A DNA stretch of 64,000 nt from Lenzites betulinus (lineage: Eukaryota > Basidiomycota > Agaricomycetes > Polyporales > Polyporaceae): NCBI GenBank assembly GCA_022264855.1, contig JABYQU010000008.1, positions 558,001 to 622,000 on the forward strand, written 5' to 3'. A model generated the notes under the pieces. That model was not told the DNA's origin. It ran no database searches and saw nothing but the letters and a program-made list of their open reading frames with translations. The position numbers and the translations under genes were made by a program. Positions 34,780-47,058 of the stretch are shown in pieces (the first letter of the stretch is position 1; each line of letters starts with the position of its first letter).

Positions 34780-36188
34780 TCACCCTATGTACACCTGCGC
34801 CTCCGGCATGGTAGCAAGAGCTTCTTGATCGAGGTCATCCAAAACGACCGCAGAGAAATACTCATGATTATCGGCGTTCATGACTGCAAGATCAGGATAG
34901 CTGCGCGCGAGCTCCCGGCTCAGGGTCTGGCCATAGGCATGGTCCAATGTGGCGCCGTTGCGCGTGAAGTGGCTTGACTGCCATCGGGGAAAGAACAGAT
35001 TCAGCATGGACCGGGTGGTGAGTGCGCTCGATGCGTACCTCGTGCACTATCGTCGACGCGCGCGAATCCGGACCTCCCACAGGGGCGCGGAAGAAGGTAT
35101 CGCAGACATATATCGTGCCAAATCTGCGTGCGAGCGTAGATATGCTGCGTCAGAGAGCCTTCGCTATCAGGTGTGTCGTAAACTCACTCATCCGGGTAGG
35201 TATATGCGTATAATCCCGCTCGCCTAGAGCAGAGTGGCGTGTTGCAGACGAAGGTGAAGTCGGTGAAGTTGTTCGCGTCCAACGCCTCGAAGTGAGACGC
35301 GACGGTGGCGAACCGGTGCTCGCTTGCGCTGCCAAACCAGCGTTTGTACTCATCGCCAGCGTTCCCCTTGCGGGTTAGTTGACTGTGAGAGGGAGTAACC
35401 ATCAGCATGACGCCGCACGGAGGAGAAAGGGTGTCAGACTTACGCGAGTGCGTCTCCGACATATCGCTTGGTGATCGGGATTGCTCTATCCACTTCTTTC
35501 TGCTGCCAGTCGGCGCACTTCTCATCGTCTGAGAGGCGGGTCGCGCGGGAGGGAGGTGGAGAGAGAGAGCCCGAGATGTTGACAACATGCCTAGCGGGGC
35601 CTTTGCTCGCAATATCAATGGGAAGCGCGGCCGATAGATATCCTCCGGATATATCGAAAAGTGCGCTGGAACTCTTAACGCTGACGTTGTATTGTCCCTG
35701 TCCGGATGTGGAGAAATTGTACGCAAGCGACACTGGGCATAGCAATGAGTGTCGAATCTGAGTATTGAACGAAATGGATGCTTACGGTCATGCACGATTT
35801 TGTGTGACTGACCAGGAGCTAGATGGGTGTACGCCGCGGGGTCTTGCGAGGATGCGGCGACGTGAGGGGCATATTTGACCTATGTATGCGTAGTAAGACG
35901 CATTCCCAGTGTATGCAAAAAAGAATTGCTTACTGCGATCCCGATGAACTCCGGACTGGCACCATCGCGGTTGATGATAGTGAACGTATCAGTCGGAAGG
36001 TTCGACAGAGGACTGCTGGGGTCGTTCAAGATTTTGAGGGCCAAATCGCCCGTATTAGTGATGGCAGTGACGACCTTGAGGTCCTCGACGTTGGCCACAG
36101 ATGTTGGCCCGGAAAGTTCAAGAAAAATGCTGCCTTGGGCGAGAGCACCAGCTATGAGAGCCACGAGTACGAGAAAGCAGGGAGGCAT
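34780..36188 (-). CDS. Secreted M35 (deuterolysin-like, aspzincin) metalloprotease
   Basis: The gene has six exons. The protein begins with a signal peptide (MPPCFLVLVALIAGALAQ). An Ig-like pro-domain follows with VKYAPHVAASSQDP and HDLSLAYNFSTSG. The mature protease domain contains WFGSASEHRFATVASHF, YPDEFGTIYVCDTFFRAP, then the zinc motif HESSH and the aspzincin motif GATLDHAYG, whose Asp is the third ligand. It ends NADNHEYFSAV. The HE and SSH of the zinc motif are on different exons. Peptidases of this family act outside the cell and often cleave at lysine, so the enzyme is likely a nutrient-scavenging endopeptidase. All active residues are present. The exact exon ends were not fully checked for arithmetic. 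Confidence 0.88.
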
Positions 36189-37212
36189 GATGCAGATGAT
36201 AGACCTAACAAACGGCGATCGCTAAGTACTGCAGACTATATAGGTTTGGTCCCCGATTAGAAGACTAGAATAAGGGAACGTCTCCGTCAAGCGTAAGACG
36301 TTGTTCGCTCAATGTTCGAAGTGGTATAGTGAAAGGAATGGCCTTCACTTGCGCTGCCGGACGCACTACTTCACATTGACCCAACAACTTCTAACGATCA
36401 TGGTCATATAGTGCGGGACCTCGCTTATGCTTCCTGCATGGAGGTAGTATATAAGAATGCCGCATAGGTTTGAGTCTCGTGTAAAGTCGGGCGGATGAGA
36501 CTTCCATACAGGCAAAGATTCCAGTAGTTCAGCCGAGAGAGTGAATGACCGAAGGAGCGAAGGCTATCGACGCCAAGGCGCTTAAGTACGCGACGTGTGA
36601 CGGTCCTAGTGTGACAACGCGTCCCGTAACGCGACTGTGGCTGAGTCGGCAGCCACCGCTTCTTCTCCTTCTCCCTCCGTCTTCCTCCCTCTATGCTTTC
36701 TCTGTCGAAGCCTTTCTGTTTGACTCAGTGGCTCATAATAAGCGTGTCATGTGCGTTTCTTCAGCAATATTTTACTGGCTATATGCTCATCAGGTTTGCG
36801 CACTGACATCTCATATGTCATCCAGTGGACTCGCATACTAACTCAAGAACATCCTCTTAAACTCTGGCTGATAATTGGGTCAACCTATAGACACTCGCCG
36901 AACTCATCCAGGGGCGCGTTTTTCATCCCAAACGTGTCATAACGAGGCGAACTCTCAAGTTTGGTGGTATAAGGGTATGCTACATCCAGTCCAACTGTTA
37001 CACGACGTTTAGTCCTAACTACAACAGTCCCACAGTCCAATGTATCCCGGGTATCGTGCGTCTAAGCATCCCTGTGTTATACGTATGTGTCCTGCCTTAG
37101 ACGGCGTGCCACACAAGCGTGGCCTCTCACTCCTCTCTGGAGCTGGAAGTGCCACTTTTGTCTGCAACACAACCTCAGGTCAGCGCCTACGCTCTCCAGC
37201 GCACGCAAACGG
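36189..37212. other. Intergenic region upstream of the M35 gene
   Basis: This interval contains the M35 promoter, with a CTATATA element on the minus strand at 36237-36243, about 50 bases upstream of the start codon. The rest, up to the C2H2 gene's stop, shows nothing recognisable. Confidence 0.45.
36237..36243 (-). promoter_or_regulatory. TATA box of the M35 protease gene
   Basis: CTATATA in the orientation of the gene lies about 50 bases before the ATG at 36188. Confidence 0.5.
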
Positions 37213-39266
37213 TCACTGACCCGCGTCGTTCTCATCCTCCGACTCCACGTCCTTCTCCGCCATCCGCCTCGCCGCCCGCCGCAGCTCCTTCTCAGGGCTG
37301 CACATCGTCTTCATGTGCCGCAGCGCAGCGTCGCGACGCGCGAACGCACGGTGGCACTTCCCGCACTCGTACTTCTCCGAGAGGAGGTGCTTCGTCGCGA
37401 CGTGCCGGCCCATGTTCGCGCTGTCCTTGAACTTCTTCCCGCACGGCGCGCGCACGCCATGCTCGTTGACCGCGTCCCAAGGGCACACGAGCATCCGCCC
37501 GCCTACGTCGGCGAAGTGCTCCTTCAGGTGCGACGTCGCGTCTGACTTCTTGCCCGTCAGCAGCGCGCCGCAGGCGGGGAACTGGCAAGCCATCGGCTGC
37601 TCCTCCCCCTGCCAACAGTAGACGGGGAACTGGCCTTGGCCCTCGGGCGAATCGGGGTCGATTGGCGCGACGGACTCGATGTCGTATGCGGGGCGCGGTG
37701 GCCGTCCGCGCCGCTTGGGAGGGTCGACAGGGGTACGCGCTTGACCTTGTGGCTGGGGCTGGGGCTGGGACTGGGGGGGACTTCCAGACGACGCTACTGG
37801 GGACTTGGCTGGCACTCTCGAAATCTGCGCTGTGGCTGCTGTCGGAAGCGGAATGTCCGGGCTAGAAGAAAGCGCAGGGGAGGGCGAGTGCGTGTACTTG
37901 CGCTTCGCGCCGTTCGCCGCTACAGCATCAGGGCGGCCTCGCTCATCCCCGTCGGACGATCCAGTCTCAGGAGGGGAGGAAACGTCTCCAGAAAGCCTGC
38001 TCGCGACGAAGCGGTACTTCTTTTGAGGCGGGGTCTTCTGCTCTCCACGACGGCGCGGTTTCTTCACTTCGTCCTCGGCGTCTACATTCTGGCGCTTCCC
38101 CCTGCGCCCCTGGCTAGCGTCTGCCGGCGGCTGGGGCGCGACATGCACGAAGGTATTGGTTTTGAACGGCTGGAGCACAGCTGTAGAAGCGTGGGCAACG
38201 TCGTCGAGGGGGGCAGATGGGCGCGCCTCGAACGTCCTGTCCGCTGTGTAGCGCTCATGCTGGTGCTGCTTGTCCATCATCACATCCTCGTCCTCAGTCG
38301 GGTCGGTATCCGTCACCGACTGGCCGCTCGAGTGCGCGTCCGCAGAGAACGACGCGACGCTGGGGCTCGGACTGGGCGGCGGGCTCACGGTGCTCGTCCG
38401 GCCGCTGTAGCTACTCGCCGTGAACGACGCGCGCGACCACGGGGGCGACGCCAGCGACAACAAGGGCGTAGATCTTTTGATGAGCTCCTGGAAGGGCGGA
38501 AGCTGCACACAGGCGCGCTTCGCGGGGGGGCACGCGGGGTCGTAAGGTGAGTCGCGGTGCTGCTCGTCCATCGCCGCGCGCGAGCGGATCGGCGGCAGGC
38601 GCGCGTTCTCGCGCTCGGAAGTCGTGGCGAGCGGGGAGCGGCGGCTGTTGCTGGACGTGCCGAGGATGATGTCGCTCTCGGAGAGCGCGGGCGCGCGGTT
38701 GGGTATCTCTGGGAGGATGCCCGCGCGCGACCCGCGGCGGCTCATCGGGGCCACAGACTGTGACGGGTTGGACTCCGAGTCGCTCGACTCCTCTTCGCGC
38801 GGACTGGAAACGTGACGCTCGCGGGTCTGCCTCCACGCGCTGCCGCTGCTCTCCTGCGCGGGGGCGGCGGGGCGCGCGGACGTGCGGGATCCCGCGAAGG
38901 TGCCGTTGAGCCCCCACGTCGTGGTCGCGGTGCTGTTTTCGAGGCGCATGCTGCCGACAAGACTCGGAGGGGGGACATGATGCTGCGCCCGCTGCTCCCA
39001 TGACGGTGTCGTCGTCGAGGTGCTGGGGGCGTAGCGGTCGTCCTGGTGCATCTCCCTGTTCCGCGCGATAGATCTGATCAGATGCCTGCCGAGCATACAC
39101 GTCACTGGGCTTACAGATGGGTGCGCGAGTGGCACGAGCTCTGCTGGGTGTGGCGAGCGTGCATGCTGTGGGCGTCGTACTTCGGGATCTGCGCAGCGGC
39201 GGAGTGGCACTGGTGCCGCTCGTAGCTATCGGCGTAATATGGCATGGCCGTCATCACGCTGGTCAT
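37213..39266 (-). CDS. C2H2 zinc-finger/AT-hook transcriptional regulator
   Basis: Two exons (39266-39115 and 39055-37213, 59-nt intron) give 664 aa. The first ~440 residues are disordered and Ser/Pro-rich, with acidic patches (SVTDTDPTEDEDVMMDK) and nuclear-localisation-like clusters (KKPRRRGEQ). A Pro/Gln run precedes an AT-hook (PPKRRGRPPRP). The C-terminus holds three finger-like units: CQFPACGALLTGKKSDATSH, CPWDAVNEHGVRAPCGKKF...H, and a canonical CGKCHRAFARRDAALRHMKT. The first two have the longer Cys spacing seen in some basidiomycete regulators. It is probably a nuclear DNA-binding regulator, target unknown. The start is set by exon 1, which contains a His/Tyr-rich N-terminus. Confidence 0.82.
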
Positions 39267-41187
39267 GATCGCGCCGGGGTTATATGAAGCCGCGGGGTGG
39301 CGTGCGTGCGTGGTCGTGGTCGAGGCCCGCGTAGGGTACGGGGCGTGTGACGTCGTGCGTTGCGGGGGTCGCGCAGGGTGACACAAAGGAGGGCGCGCGC
39401 CGAATCAAAGGAGTGCTCGGTCGGGCTGCCTCGCGCGCGGAAAAATCAACACGATTTGAAAGGAAGTGAGACCGAAAGCCACACACGTATGGTCTGTGCG
39501 CGGGGTTGGAACGTGCGGCGCTGTCGTTGGCTGGAGCGAGCGTTCGTGCGGACAATGCACAGAGTGGCGGGGATGGCGGGGGGAGGATGTGCCGGAGCTC
39601 GTGCAGCAGCTCGCTCGACGGCAGCTCGGAGTGGGCGGTCTGTCTGCGGCGACGGCGCAGGGATTCAGAGAGTGGCGGCTGGGGGCTGGACGCGCCTATA
39701 TATACGAGGGGGTCGCGTTCCGGGAGCAGGTCCGCGACGGCTGTCTCTCATATCTGCAGATTCGTTCCGAGGCCGAGGGAGGGCAGCTGCGAGTGGCTGG
39801 CCACGATCACACATCGGGTCCTCGGTTCGCGCAGCGGTGGAGGAGCCCACGCGTGGCCACCGGGGCGCGCTATGACAACGGCGCATGCGGGGGGTGAATT
39901 GCATGGGAGGCGCGCGCGGAGGGCCCGAGTGACGAGGGCCTGGACCCGGAGGCGGAGGACAGAACAAAGAAGCCGGATTTGGGGAGCGCGAGCGCAAACG
40001 CATCATTCGATCTGCTCGTCGCTGCGGAACAATTGGCGGAGCCTGCGCGGGTCTCGAGCGTCCGCCGTGCCACTTGCATAACAAGGGTACGACTGACTGC
40101 CCCCGCGTGATAGTTGCCCTCCGTCGACGGCGCCTGCGCGCATTCGCCACACGGACGCATCGATCCGGACAGGCGCGCGTGCCTCGGTGGCCACCGTTCC
40201 CCTCGCCCGGCGCTGCTCTCCTGCTCGTGAGCACGGCCCAGGCCTCGCAAGCAGCCAATCTGAAACGGACCTCCAAAATGAAGGGCGGGGGCCCTCCCTG
40301 CCCTCCCGCGATTCGCCAGTCCAACGCAAATCGGCCGTCCGCTCGAGGTCGCATGCGGTGGCCCGCAGCCCCTGCCACCCCAGATCTCGCCTGCCCATAC
40401 AGCGCACATATCATCGCAGGGCGATCACAAGTGCGTCAGCGACGCCCCCGGTCCAGACCCTCGCCTGTGTCTTCTCGCCGCCCGCCCTGCGCTGTACCAA
40501 TCCCCGTCCACGATAGAGTGCGAGGAAGCCGTTGACGTGAGAGAGGGCTCAGGAAGCCGGCCCGTACATGGTGGCCGGAACAACTGCCTTCCTCCGTCTT
40601 GTACGTGAATGAGACGCACTGCTCGCTTGGCCAGCGCGCAGGTTTCGCATACATGCCGCGCACTGCACTCGCCGTTCGTTCCGACATGCGGGGCGGCTGT
40701 CGACTCGTCGTGGGCGCGCGCAAAGAGCCCGCTCCCCGCGATGCGAGCGGGGGCCTGGGGAAGCTTTAGCCTCGGGCGCTCGCAAAGGTGCCCTCCAGCC
40801 TCCAGGCCACACCTGCCTCTTCCGGGATAGCAGCCACATTAATACGGTGCCGCCAGCGTCCCACGGTGATCGACTGACGCACCCAACAGACCCAACCCCG
40901 CCCTAGCCTCTCGCGCACGCACTACTCAGACTCGCTCCGATCTCGAAGCTCGAAGCTCTAAGCGACACGCGTGCCCGCGCCAGGTGCTTCTTTGCAATCG
41001 CAGGCGAGAGCCCAGCCTGGGCCATCCACGTCTGCTCGGCGTGGCCGTCGGAACCACTCCCAGAAAGCCTCCGCGGCCTCGCTTCCTCCCCTCCTCGACC
41101 CTCGCGCGGCGCCACCGGATCCCTCAACCGGTACCCTCAAATCGCAATCGCCTGCCCCTAGCTTCGCGAGCTTCCCAGGCCCGATCC
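39267..41187. promoter_or_regulatory. Long GC-rich divergent region
   Basis: This 1.9-kb region separates the divergent C2H2 and M16 genes. It is GC-rich, with overlapping long open frames on both strands that translate to Arg/Ala/Gly/Pro-rich sequence, so they are almost certainly composition artefacts. A TATATATA stretch at 39697-39704 could act as a TATA element for the C2H2 gene, implying a leader of about 400 bases. Confidence 0.45.
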
Positions 41188-44100
41188 ATGTCGACTTGGA
41201 CGCACATCCCGCCCACGGGCGATGTCCCGGGATTCCGCCTCTTCGGCGGCACGCTGCAGACACCTGCGCTCGACGACCGCCCGCACAGGATTATCGAATT
41301 GCACAATGGCCTCCGCGCCGTGCTCGTGCACGACCCCGCCGCGGACAGGGCCGCTGCGTCGCTCGCACTGGCCGTGGGGTACATGCTCGACCCAGTGCGT
41401 GCCCCATTCTATAGCTTCGGATTTGGACCGTGCCTATCAGCGCCTTCGAATTCGATGTTGCGATGGCGCGGGCCACTGTATTATTATTTGGTGCTATCCA
41501 TGTCTGTGGCGCGCGGGACACGGGTGGTCCAGATCTACAGCTGATGCTGATTTTCGTTTGTGTGTCCCCCACAATGCAGGAGGACGCGCCGGGCCTAGCG
41601 CATTTCTGCGAACATATGATCACGAAGGCGAGCCATCACCGTCCTTCGCATCGCGCTCTGGTTGGCTGACCAGCGCTGGACGGCGGGTCGTTGCGTGCTG
41701 GGTTTTGCATTATCGCGCTATTGTCCGCCTAATCCAGGGCTCGGAGGCGTATCCCTCAGAGAGCGACTACCACTCTGTGAGTGCAGACAAACGGACATCC
41801 CGCTTGCGCCAAACGGTCTAAATTACAGTCCTGCGCGCTCGCGCATCCATTGTGTTGTTGACGCTGTTCCGATAGTTCATCAGCAAGAACGGCGGGACGC
41901 GAAACGCAGTGACTGGGCCTGGCACGACCGAGTACTGGTTCACGCTCAGCCCGTCCGCCCTCGCAGACGGCCTCCCGCGGCTCGGGGCGTTCTTGCACGC
42001 GCCAATGTTCACAGCGTCGCTTGCCGCGCGCGAGATAAACGCGGTTGACAACGAGTACAAACGGAATCTACAGAATGACGCGCGGCGCGTGCTGCAGCTT
42101 GGTAAGAGCTTGAGTGTTCAGGGCCACCCGTGGGCCAAGTTTGGCACGGGGAACTATGAGACTTTGTCTGGGGCAGGAAGACGCCCGGGCATAGAACAAA
42201 GCAGCGAGGAAGAAGTACTGAGAGAGACTAGGAGACGGCTTGCAGAGTGGTGGGAGGAGACATATTGCGCGTCGAGGATGACCCTGGCGGTGATCGGTCG
42301 AGGTAGGCGGATTCAGGAGTTCATGCGCTTGCAATGAGATACCAACGTACATTCACAGAGAGCATCGAGGAGCTGACGTCGCTCGTGGTCTCGCATTTCT
42401 CGAAGATAGTCAATCGCGGGCTCGACCCGCGACCTACGATTAAGGAAGACGTATGGGGCCTTGAACAGATGGGTGTACGCTACCTTTCTTGCTTCACAGA
42501 AATTCTCCACGCTTATCATCCTGCTCGTTGGTCAGACCATAATCTTCGTCGAGACAGTGAAGGACAACTACGCATTCAGCGTTACCTTCCCGCTCCCCGA
42601 CCTGCGCGCACAGTACGCCACCAAACCAGCAGACTTCATCGCACATTTCCTCGGGCATGAGGGCCCCGGTAGCGTATGCGCGCACCTCAAGAAGAAAGGC
42701 TGGCTCCTTAACCTCAGCGCGGGGGCGTCGAGGAACGCATATGGAATCGAGTTCTTCAAGATCAGCGGCCAGCTCACGCTCGACGGATACCGTACGCAGT
42801 TCTCCTGCTGCATTACCCCCAATTCAAGCGCTGACACACTTTTCGAAGTGCACTACGGAGTCGTGCTCGACACGGTCTTCGCGTACCTCGCGCTTTTGCG
42901 CGCCGCGCACCCTCTTGCCCCGTACCACCTGAAGGAGGTGCACGCGATGGCGCACACACGCTTCCGATTCCAAGAGAAGACGCTGCCGCACCGGTACGCG
43001 AGCACCCTCGCGCACGCGTTGGCGCACCCCGCCTATACGCCCGAGGGGCTCCTTAGCGGGGCGTACCTGTACGACCTCGAGGGGTGGGACGGGGCGCTCG
43101 TCCAGGAACTGTTGACGAGCTTCGTACCGGGGCGGGCGCGAGTGACGCTGGAGGCGAAGACGCATAAGGGAGAGGTTATCGGAGAAGATGAGGTCCAGTG
43201 GGATACAGAGAAGCATTATGGGACGAAGTATGTCGTCCGGAGGTTGGATGAAGGGCTATTGCGCAAGGTAAGAAGGTCGTTGACGGGCTAGGATCGCGCG
43301 TTGTGCTGAATGACCCGTGCAGCTCGAGCAGCCGACCCCGGATGCTGAGCTGCACCTGCCTGCGCCCAACCCTTTCATACCTGAAGACCTTTCCGTTGAC
43401 CGAGTGCAGATATCTGAGGTGCGTGGGCTCGCCTGATGATACTTGACTATTCGTCAATCTGATACAATTCCCATTCGCAGCCTGCGACATACCCTCTGCT
43501 CGTCAAACGTACGGAGCTGTCCCAGCTTTGGCACAAAAAGGATGACCAGTTCTGGGTGCCGAAGGCCCAGATCCGCATAAATATAAAGAGGTGCGGGACA
43601 CTGTAGCAGAAGTTTTACGTCGCGCGAAACTAACCTCGGGATACAACAGTCCACTCGCATATACAACCCCTCGTCATGCAATGCTCTCCCGGTATGCTCC
43701 AACTCCAGCCGACTAACTACTCGCCAGACTAACGCCAATCTCAGTCTGCTGGTCAACCTCGTCGAAGACGCCCTCGCGGAAGTGACATACGCCGCCGACC
43801 TCGCCGGGCTCTCCTACTCCGTCACGAACCAGATCGAGGGCCTCACCGTCACTGCGGGCGGGTACAGCGACAAGCTCCCGGTCCTCCTCCGCATCGTCCT
43901 GGAGAAGCTCCGCGGGCTGCAGGTGCAGCCAGACAGGCTGCGCGTCGTCAAGGAAGAGGTGCGTGGCACGGTCTCGCCAACGCGCTCTTCGGGGTGGTGC
44001 CACTCAACTGCGACTGATAGGTCAAGCGCGAGTACGAGAACTTCTACATGAGTCAGCCGTCGCACCTCTCGGAGAGCTATGCGGCCTGGATGTTCATGCC

Positions 44101-45611
44101 GACCATCTGGACCCCTGCGGAGAAGCTGCCTGAACTTTCCTGTGAGTCTTTTTCGAGCTCCCTGAGGGCAATTCACGATACTAAAAATGTCGTATCATAC
44201 GCAGCAATCAGCGAGAGCGACATCGAGCGCCATCGCGATGACCTGCTGTCCCGGGTCTTTATCGAGGCGTTAGTGAATGGGAACGTGTCTCGCGAGGTAC
44301 GCATATCTGTGTCCTTAACGCTGCTACAGGTCGTGAATAGTCACGATTTCATTGCAGCGCTCGCTGGATATATTGTCTCTGGCAGAAGAATATCTGCAGA
44401 CGCGACCTCTCCTGCCGAGCGAGATACCCCGCCAACGTTCCCTCGTTCTGCCACCTGGTATGTCGGAATGATCCCTTCTTTTCTTCTCCCGTGCGTCACT
44501 CATATTTACTGATCCGGGACAGGGTCTGATGTCATATCCCTGGAGAGGCACGCCAACCCCAAAGAAATGAACTCAAGCCTGTCGTATCACCTCCAATTTG
44601 GCGAGGTGCCCAACAAGAAGCTGCGAAACACGCTCGCGCTGATCGCGCACATGCTCCACGAACCGTGCTACTCCATTCTTCGCACGGAAGAACAGCTCGG
44701 GTGAGCCTAGTATACCCTCTCTCCCGTTCCAAGTCACACGTTGACCCGCGCCCGGCCAGGTACGTCGTCGCGTGCTCCCAATGGTCGGTCAACAGCACTC
44801 TCGGGCTCGGCATCCGCATCCAAAGCGTACGCGCCCCGTCCTTCCTCGAGTCGCGCGTCGACGCATTCCTCGAAACGATGGGCGATCGCATCGCCCGCCT
44901 CTCCGCAGACGAGTTCGCGCAGCACAAGGAGGGGCTCATCGTGAAGACGCTCGAGCGCGCGAAGAACCTCGGCGAGGAGACCGCGCGCTTCTGGGGGCAG
45001 ATCCGGAGCGGCTTCTACGACTTCCTCAGGAGTACGTCCCCTCCCCTTCCCTTCCCGCTCATCATCGCTCTTCGGCCTCTTGGCGGACGCTGACGCACGC
45101 TGTCACTCGTCCCCTTGGCTCTGCAGAAGAGGAAGACGCCGCGCTTATCCGCGCGCTCGCGCTCCCCGAGGTCATCGCAACGTACGACGCGCTCGTGCGC
45201 CCCTCCACGGGCGCGCACACGCGCAAGAAGCTCGCCGTGCACCTCCTCGCGCAGGAGCCCGGCGCGAATCCTCAGAAGCCCGCGAGCGCACCGCCTGCGG
45301 GCCGTACGGCGAGCTCGGCGATCCCCCCCTCAACGTCGGGGCCCGACGTGGGGGCGGGCGTTGTGCCCGGGACCACCGACGGAGATGAGCACTCGCCGGC
45401 ACTTGCACGCCCCACGGTGGTGCTCGCGGAGGCGGATGCAGCGGCATCGGCGGCATTCAAAGCGGGGCTGGCGTGCGCACCTGCGGCGACCCCAGTCGTC
45501 TCGGCCGCGTTTGGGGAGTACGCACAAGGCCTCGCCACTGGTACCAGTGCCCATGCCGCCGGGCGGGGAAAGGAGGGTGTTGTCAGCAGGGAAACGGCGG
45601 CGCGGCTGTGA
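41188..45611 (+). CDS. Insulysin-type M16 metalloprotease
   Basis: This is a large zinc protease of the insulin-degrading enzyme/Ste23 family with many short introns. It opens at MSTWTHIPPTGDVPGFRLFG; RIIELHNGLRAVLVHD matches the family start. The inverted zinc motif HFCEH lies in EDAPGLAHFCEHMITKGSEAYP, with the distal Glu in REINAVDNEYKRNLQNDARR. Later blocks include HPWAKFGTGNYETL, FLGHEGPGSVCAHLKKKGW, SYSVTNQIEGLTVTAGGYSDKL and FQSVRAP-type sequence near IRIQSVRAPSFLESRVD. The C-terminus carries an extra Ala/Pro-rich low-complexity extension. The intron after HMITK uses a GC donor (AAG|GCGAGC ... CCAG). Family members degrade small peptides and, in yeast, process a-factor. Complete and likely functional. 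Confidence 0.9.
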
Positions 45612-46430
45612 CGCATGAACTTGCGATCTAACTTTGACTGCGCATGGACGGACGGGGCGGGCCTAGGATGCGAAGAACGAGGCAGAATGGTACGACGGAC
45701 CAGTGTACAGGATACTTGCGGTGTCGCTGCTCGCAGCGAGCTTCGTGGGCGGGCGGCGGGTGATTGAGCTACGAACAATTAGGGCGGGGCTTCCATAACG
45801 GCAATGAAGCCACTTACAAGGCGATGGTTGCGATGGTGGCGGTAAGTTGTGGATATTGTTCCCTAGCGTGCGTTCAAAATCGCAGTGGAGTTACTTCTTT
45901 CTGTGCTTCTGTGCGTGATTGAGTAACCGGGTCCGCGCATGTGGCTCAAAGGCGTCGCTAATATTTGTTATAGCGCTGAGGCTTCTGTCCACACAAATTA
46001 GCCAGAGGCGATCATCCCGACAATACGTTTGCAGCGTCTGGAGGATGTTCTCACCACTCGGCGACGTCGGGGGAAGAGCTGGCTGAGGGCGTAGTATGCT
46101 TCCAGGTAGACTGATAAAGACACTTCGCACGCACTGGGGTTCGTCGTGAGGAAATACTCAGCCCGCGGGGCCCGAGCCGGGCATTCTATGGTTATGAAAC
46201 ACATTACCGGTACTGATGTGTGCTACGTGAAGGATATCAAAAAAGTAGTCCATACGAATAGAGGATTGCCCCGAAAACAGAAAAGGCAAGCAAAGCTGTG
46301 AACGTAGCGTCATGATGTCCTGTGTAAGTCCATGCCAGTGAACAAATGATCCACGAGTCCCACCACACCCACGACCCACGCGTCCCCACCTGACACACGC
46401 CCGCCGGCCCTCGTCGACACGGTATGGGGC
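45612..46430. other. Convergent intergenic region
   Basis: 3' flanks of the M16 and DUF7137 genes. Nothing else is recognisable. Confidence 0.45.
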
Positions 46431-47058
46431 CTACCGCAGAGCTTGCCTGATGAGGGAGTAGCCCGAGAGGAACATCACGACGAAAGTGATCGTGAGGCTG
46501 ATGAATGCGGGATGCGAGGTGTAGTCGGACAGCGCGCCGTTACATGTTGGACACGTCCAGCCTGCGCACGAAACCCTCCCGATCAGCGTGTACACGCAGC
46601 GCCGAACGCAGTAAGCACGTACTTTCCAAGGGCGTGTACGCCTCGGGGCTGTACATCGCGAACTTCAGCGCCGAGTTCTCCGACAGCTCTCCTGGCTCCC
46701 TCGCCGCGCCCGGCCCCCGGTCGCCCCATATGTGCAGCGTGTAGGTCTCTTCCGCGAGCGGCAGATTGGGGTGGTCGGTCTGGTACCCCCACAGATCCCA
46801 CGTCACGCTCGTCGCATCTCCAGGAATGATCCCATTAGTGGGTCCGACGGGGTAGGTGTTGCCGTTATCGCAGACGGCAGAGACGGTGAGGGATGTAGGG
46901 GTGGCGAGAACGTCGGTGAAATTCCATGCGAAGGTGAGCGTAATTGAGGGCGCAATCTTGTAGTAGGAAGTCGCAGTCTGGGGCGGCTGAGTGATGGTAA
47001 GGCCGCCGGCAGGAGCGGTCTGGGGGATGTTGAGGCTGCTTCCGCTACTTGAGGACAT
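46431..47058 (-). CDS. DUF7137-type single-pass membrane protein
   Basis: Two visible exons (47058-46623, 46561-46431) join in frame to 188 aa. Blocks typical of the DUF7137 group of fungal proteins are present: PQTAPAGGLTITQPPQTATSYYKIA, SITLTFAWNFTDVLATPTSLTV, NGNTYPVGPTNGIIPGDA and PEAYTPLESWTCPTCNGAL. A C-terminal membrane helix follows (FISLTITFVVMFLSGYSLI). The domain resembles a lumenal or extracellular beta-sandwich. Family members normally begin with a signal peptide; none is present after the Met at 47058, and an in-frame stop lies just upstream. A 5' exon is therefore probably missing from this model. Function unknown. Confidence 0.78.

Noticed and set aside
39360..40409. Overlapping long open frames on both strands
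   Set aside because: Very GC-rich region; translations are Arg/Ala/Gly/Pro low complexity on both strands with no splice logic, so they reflect composition.
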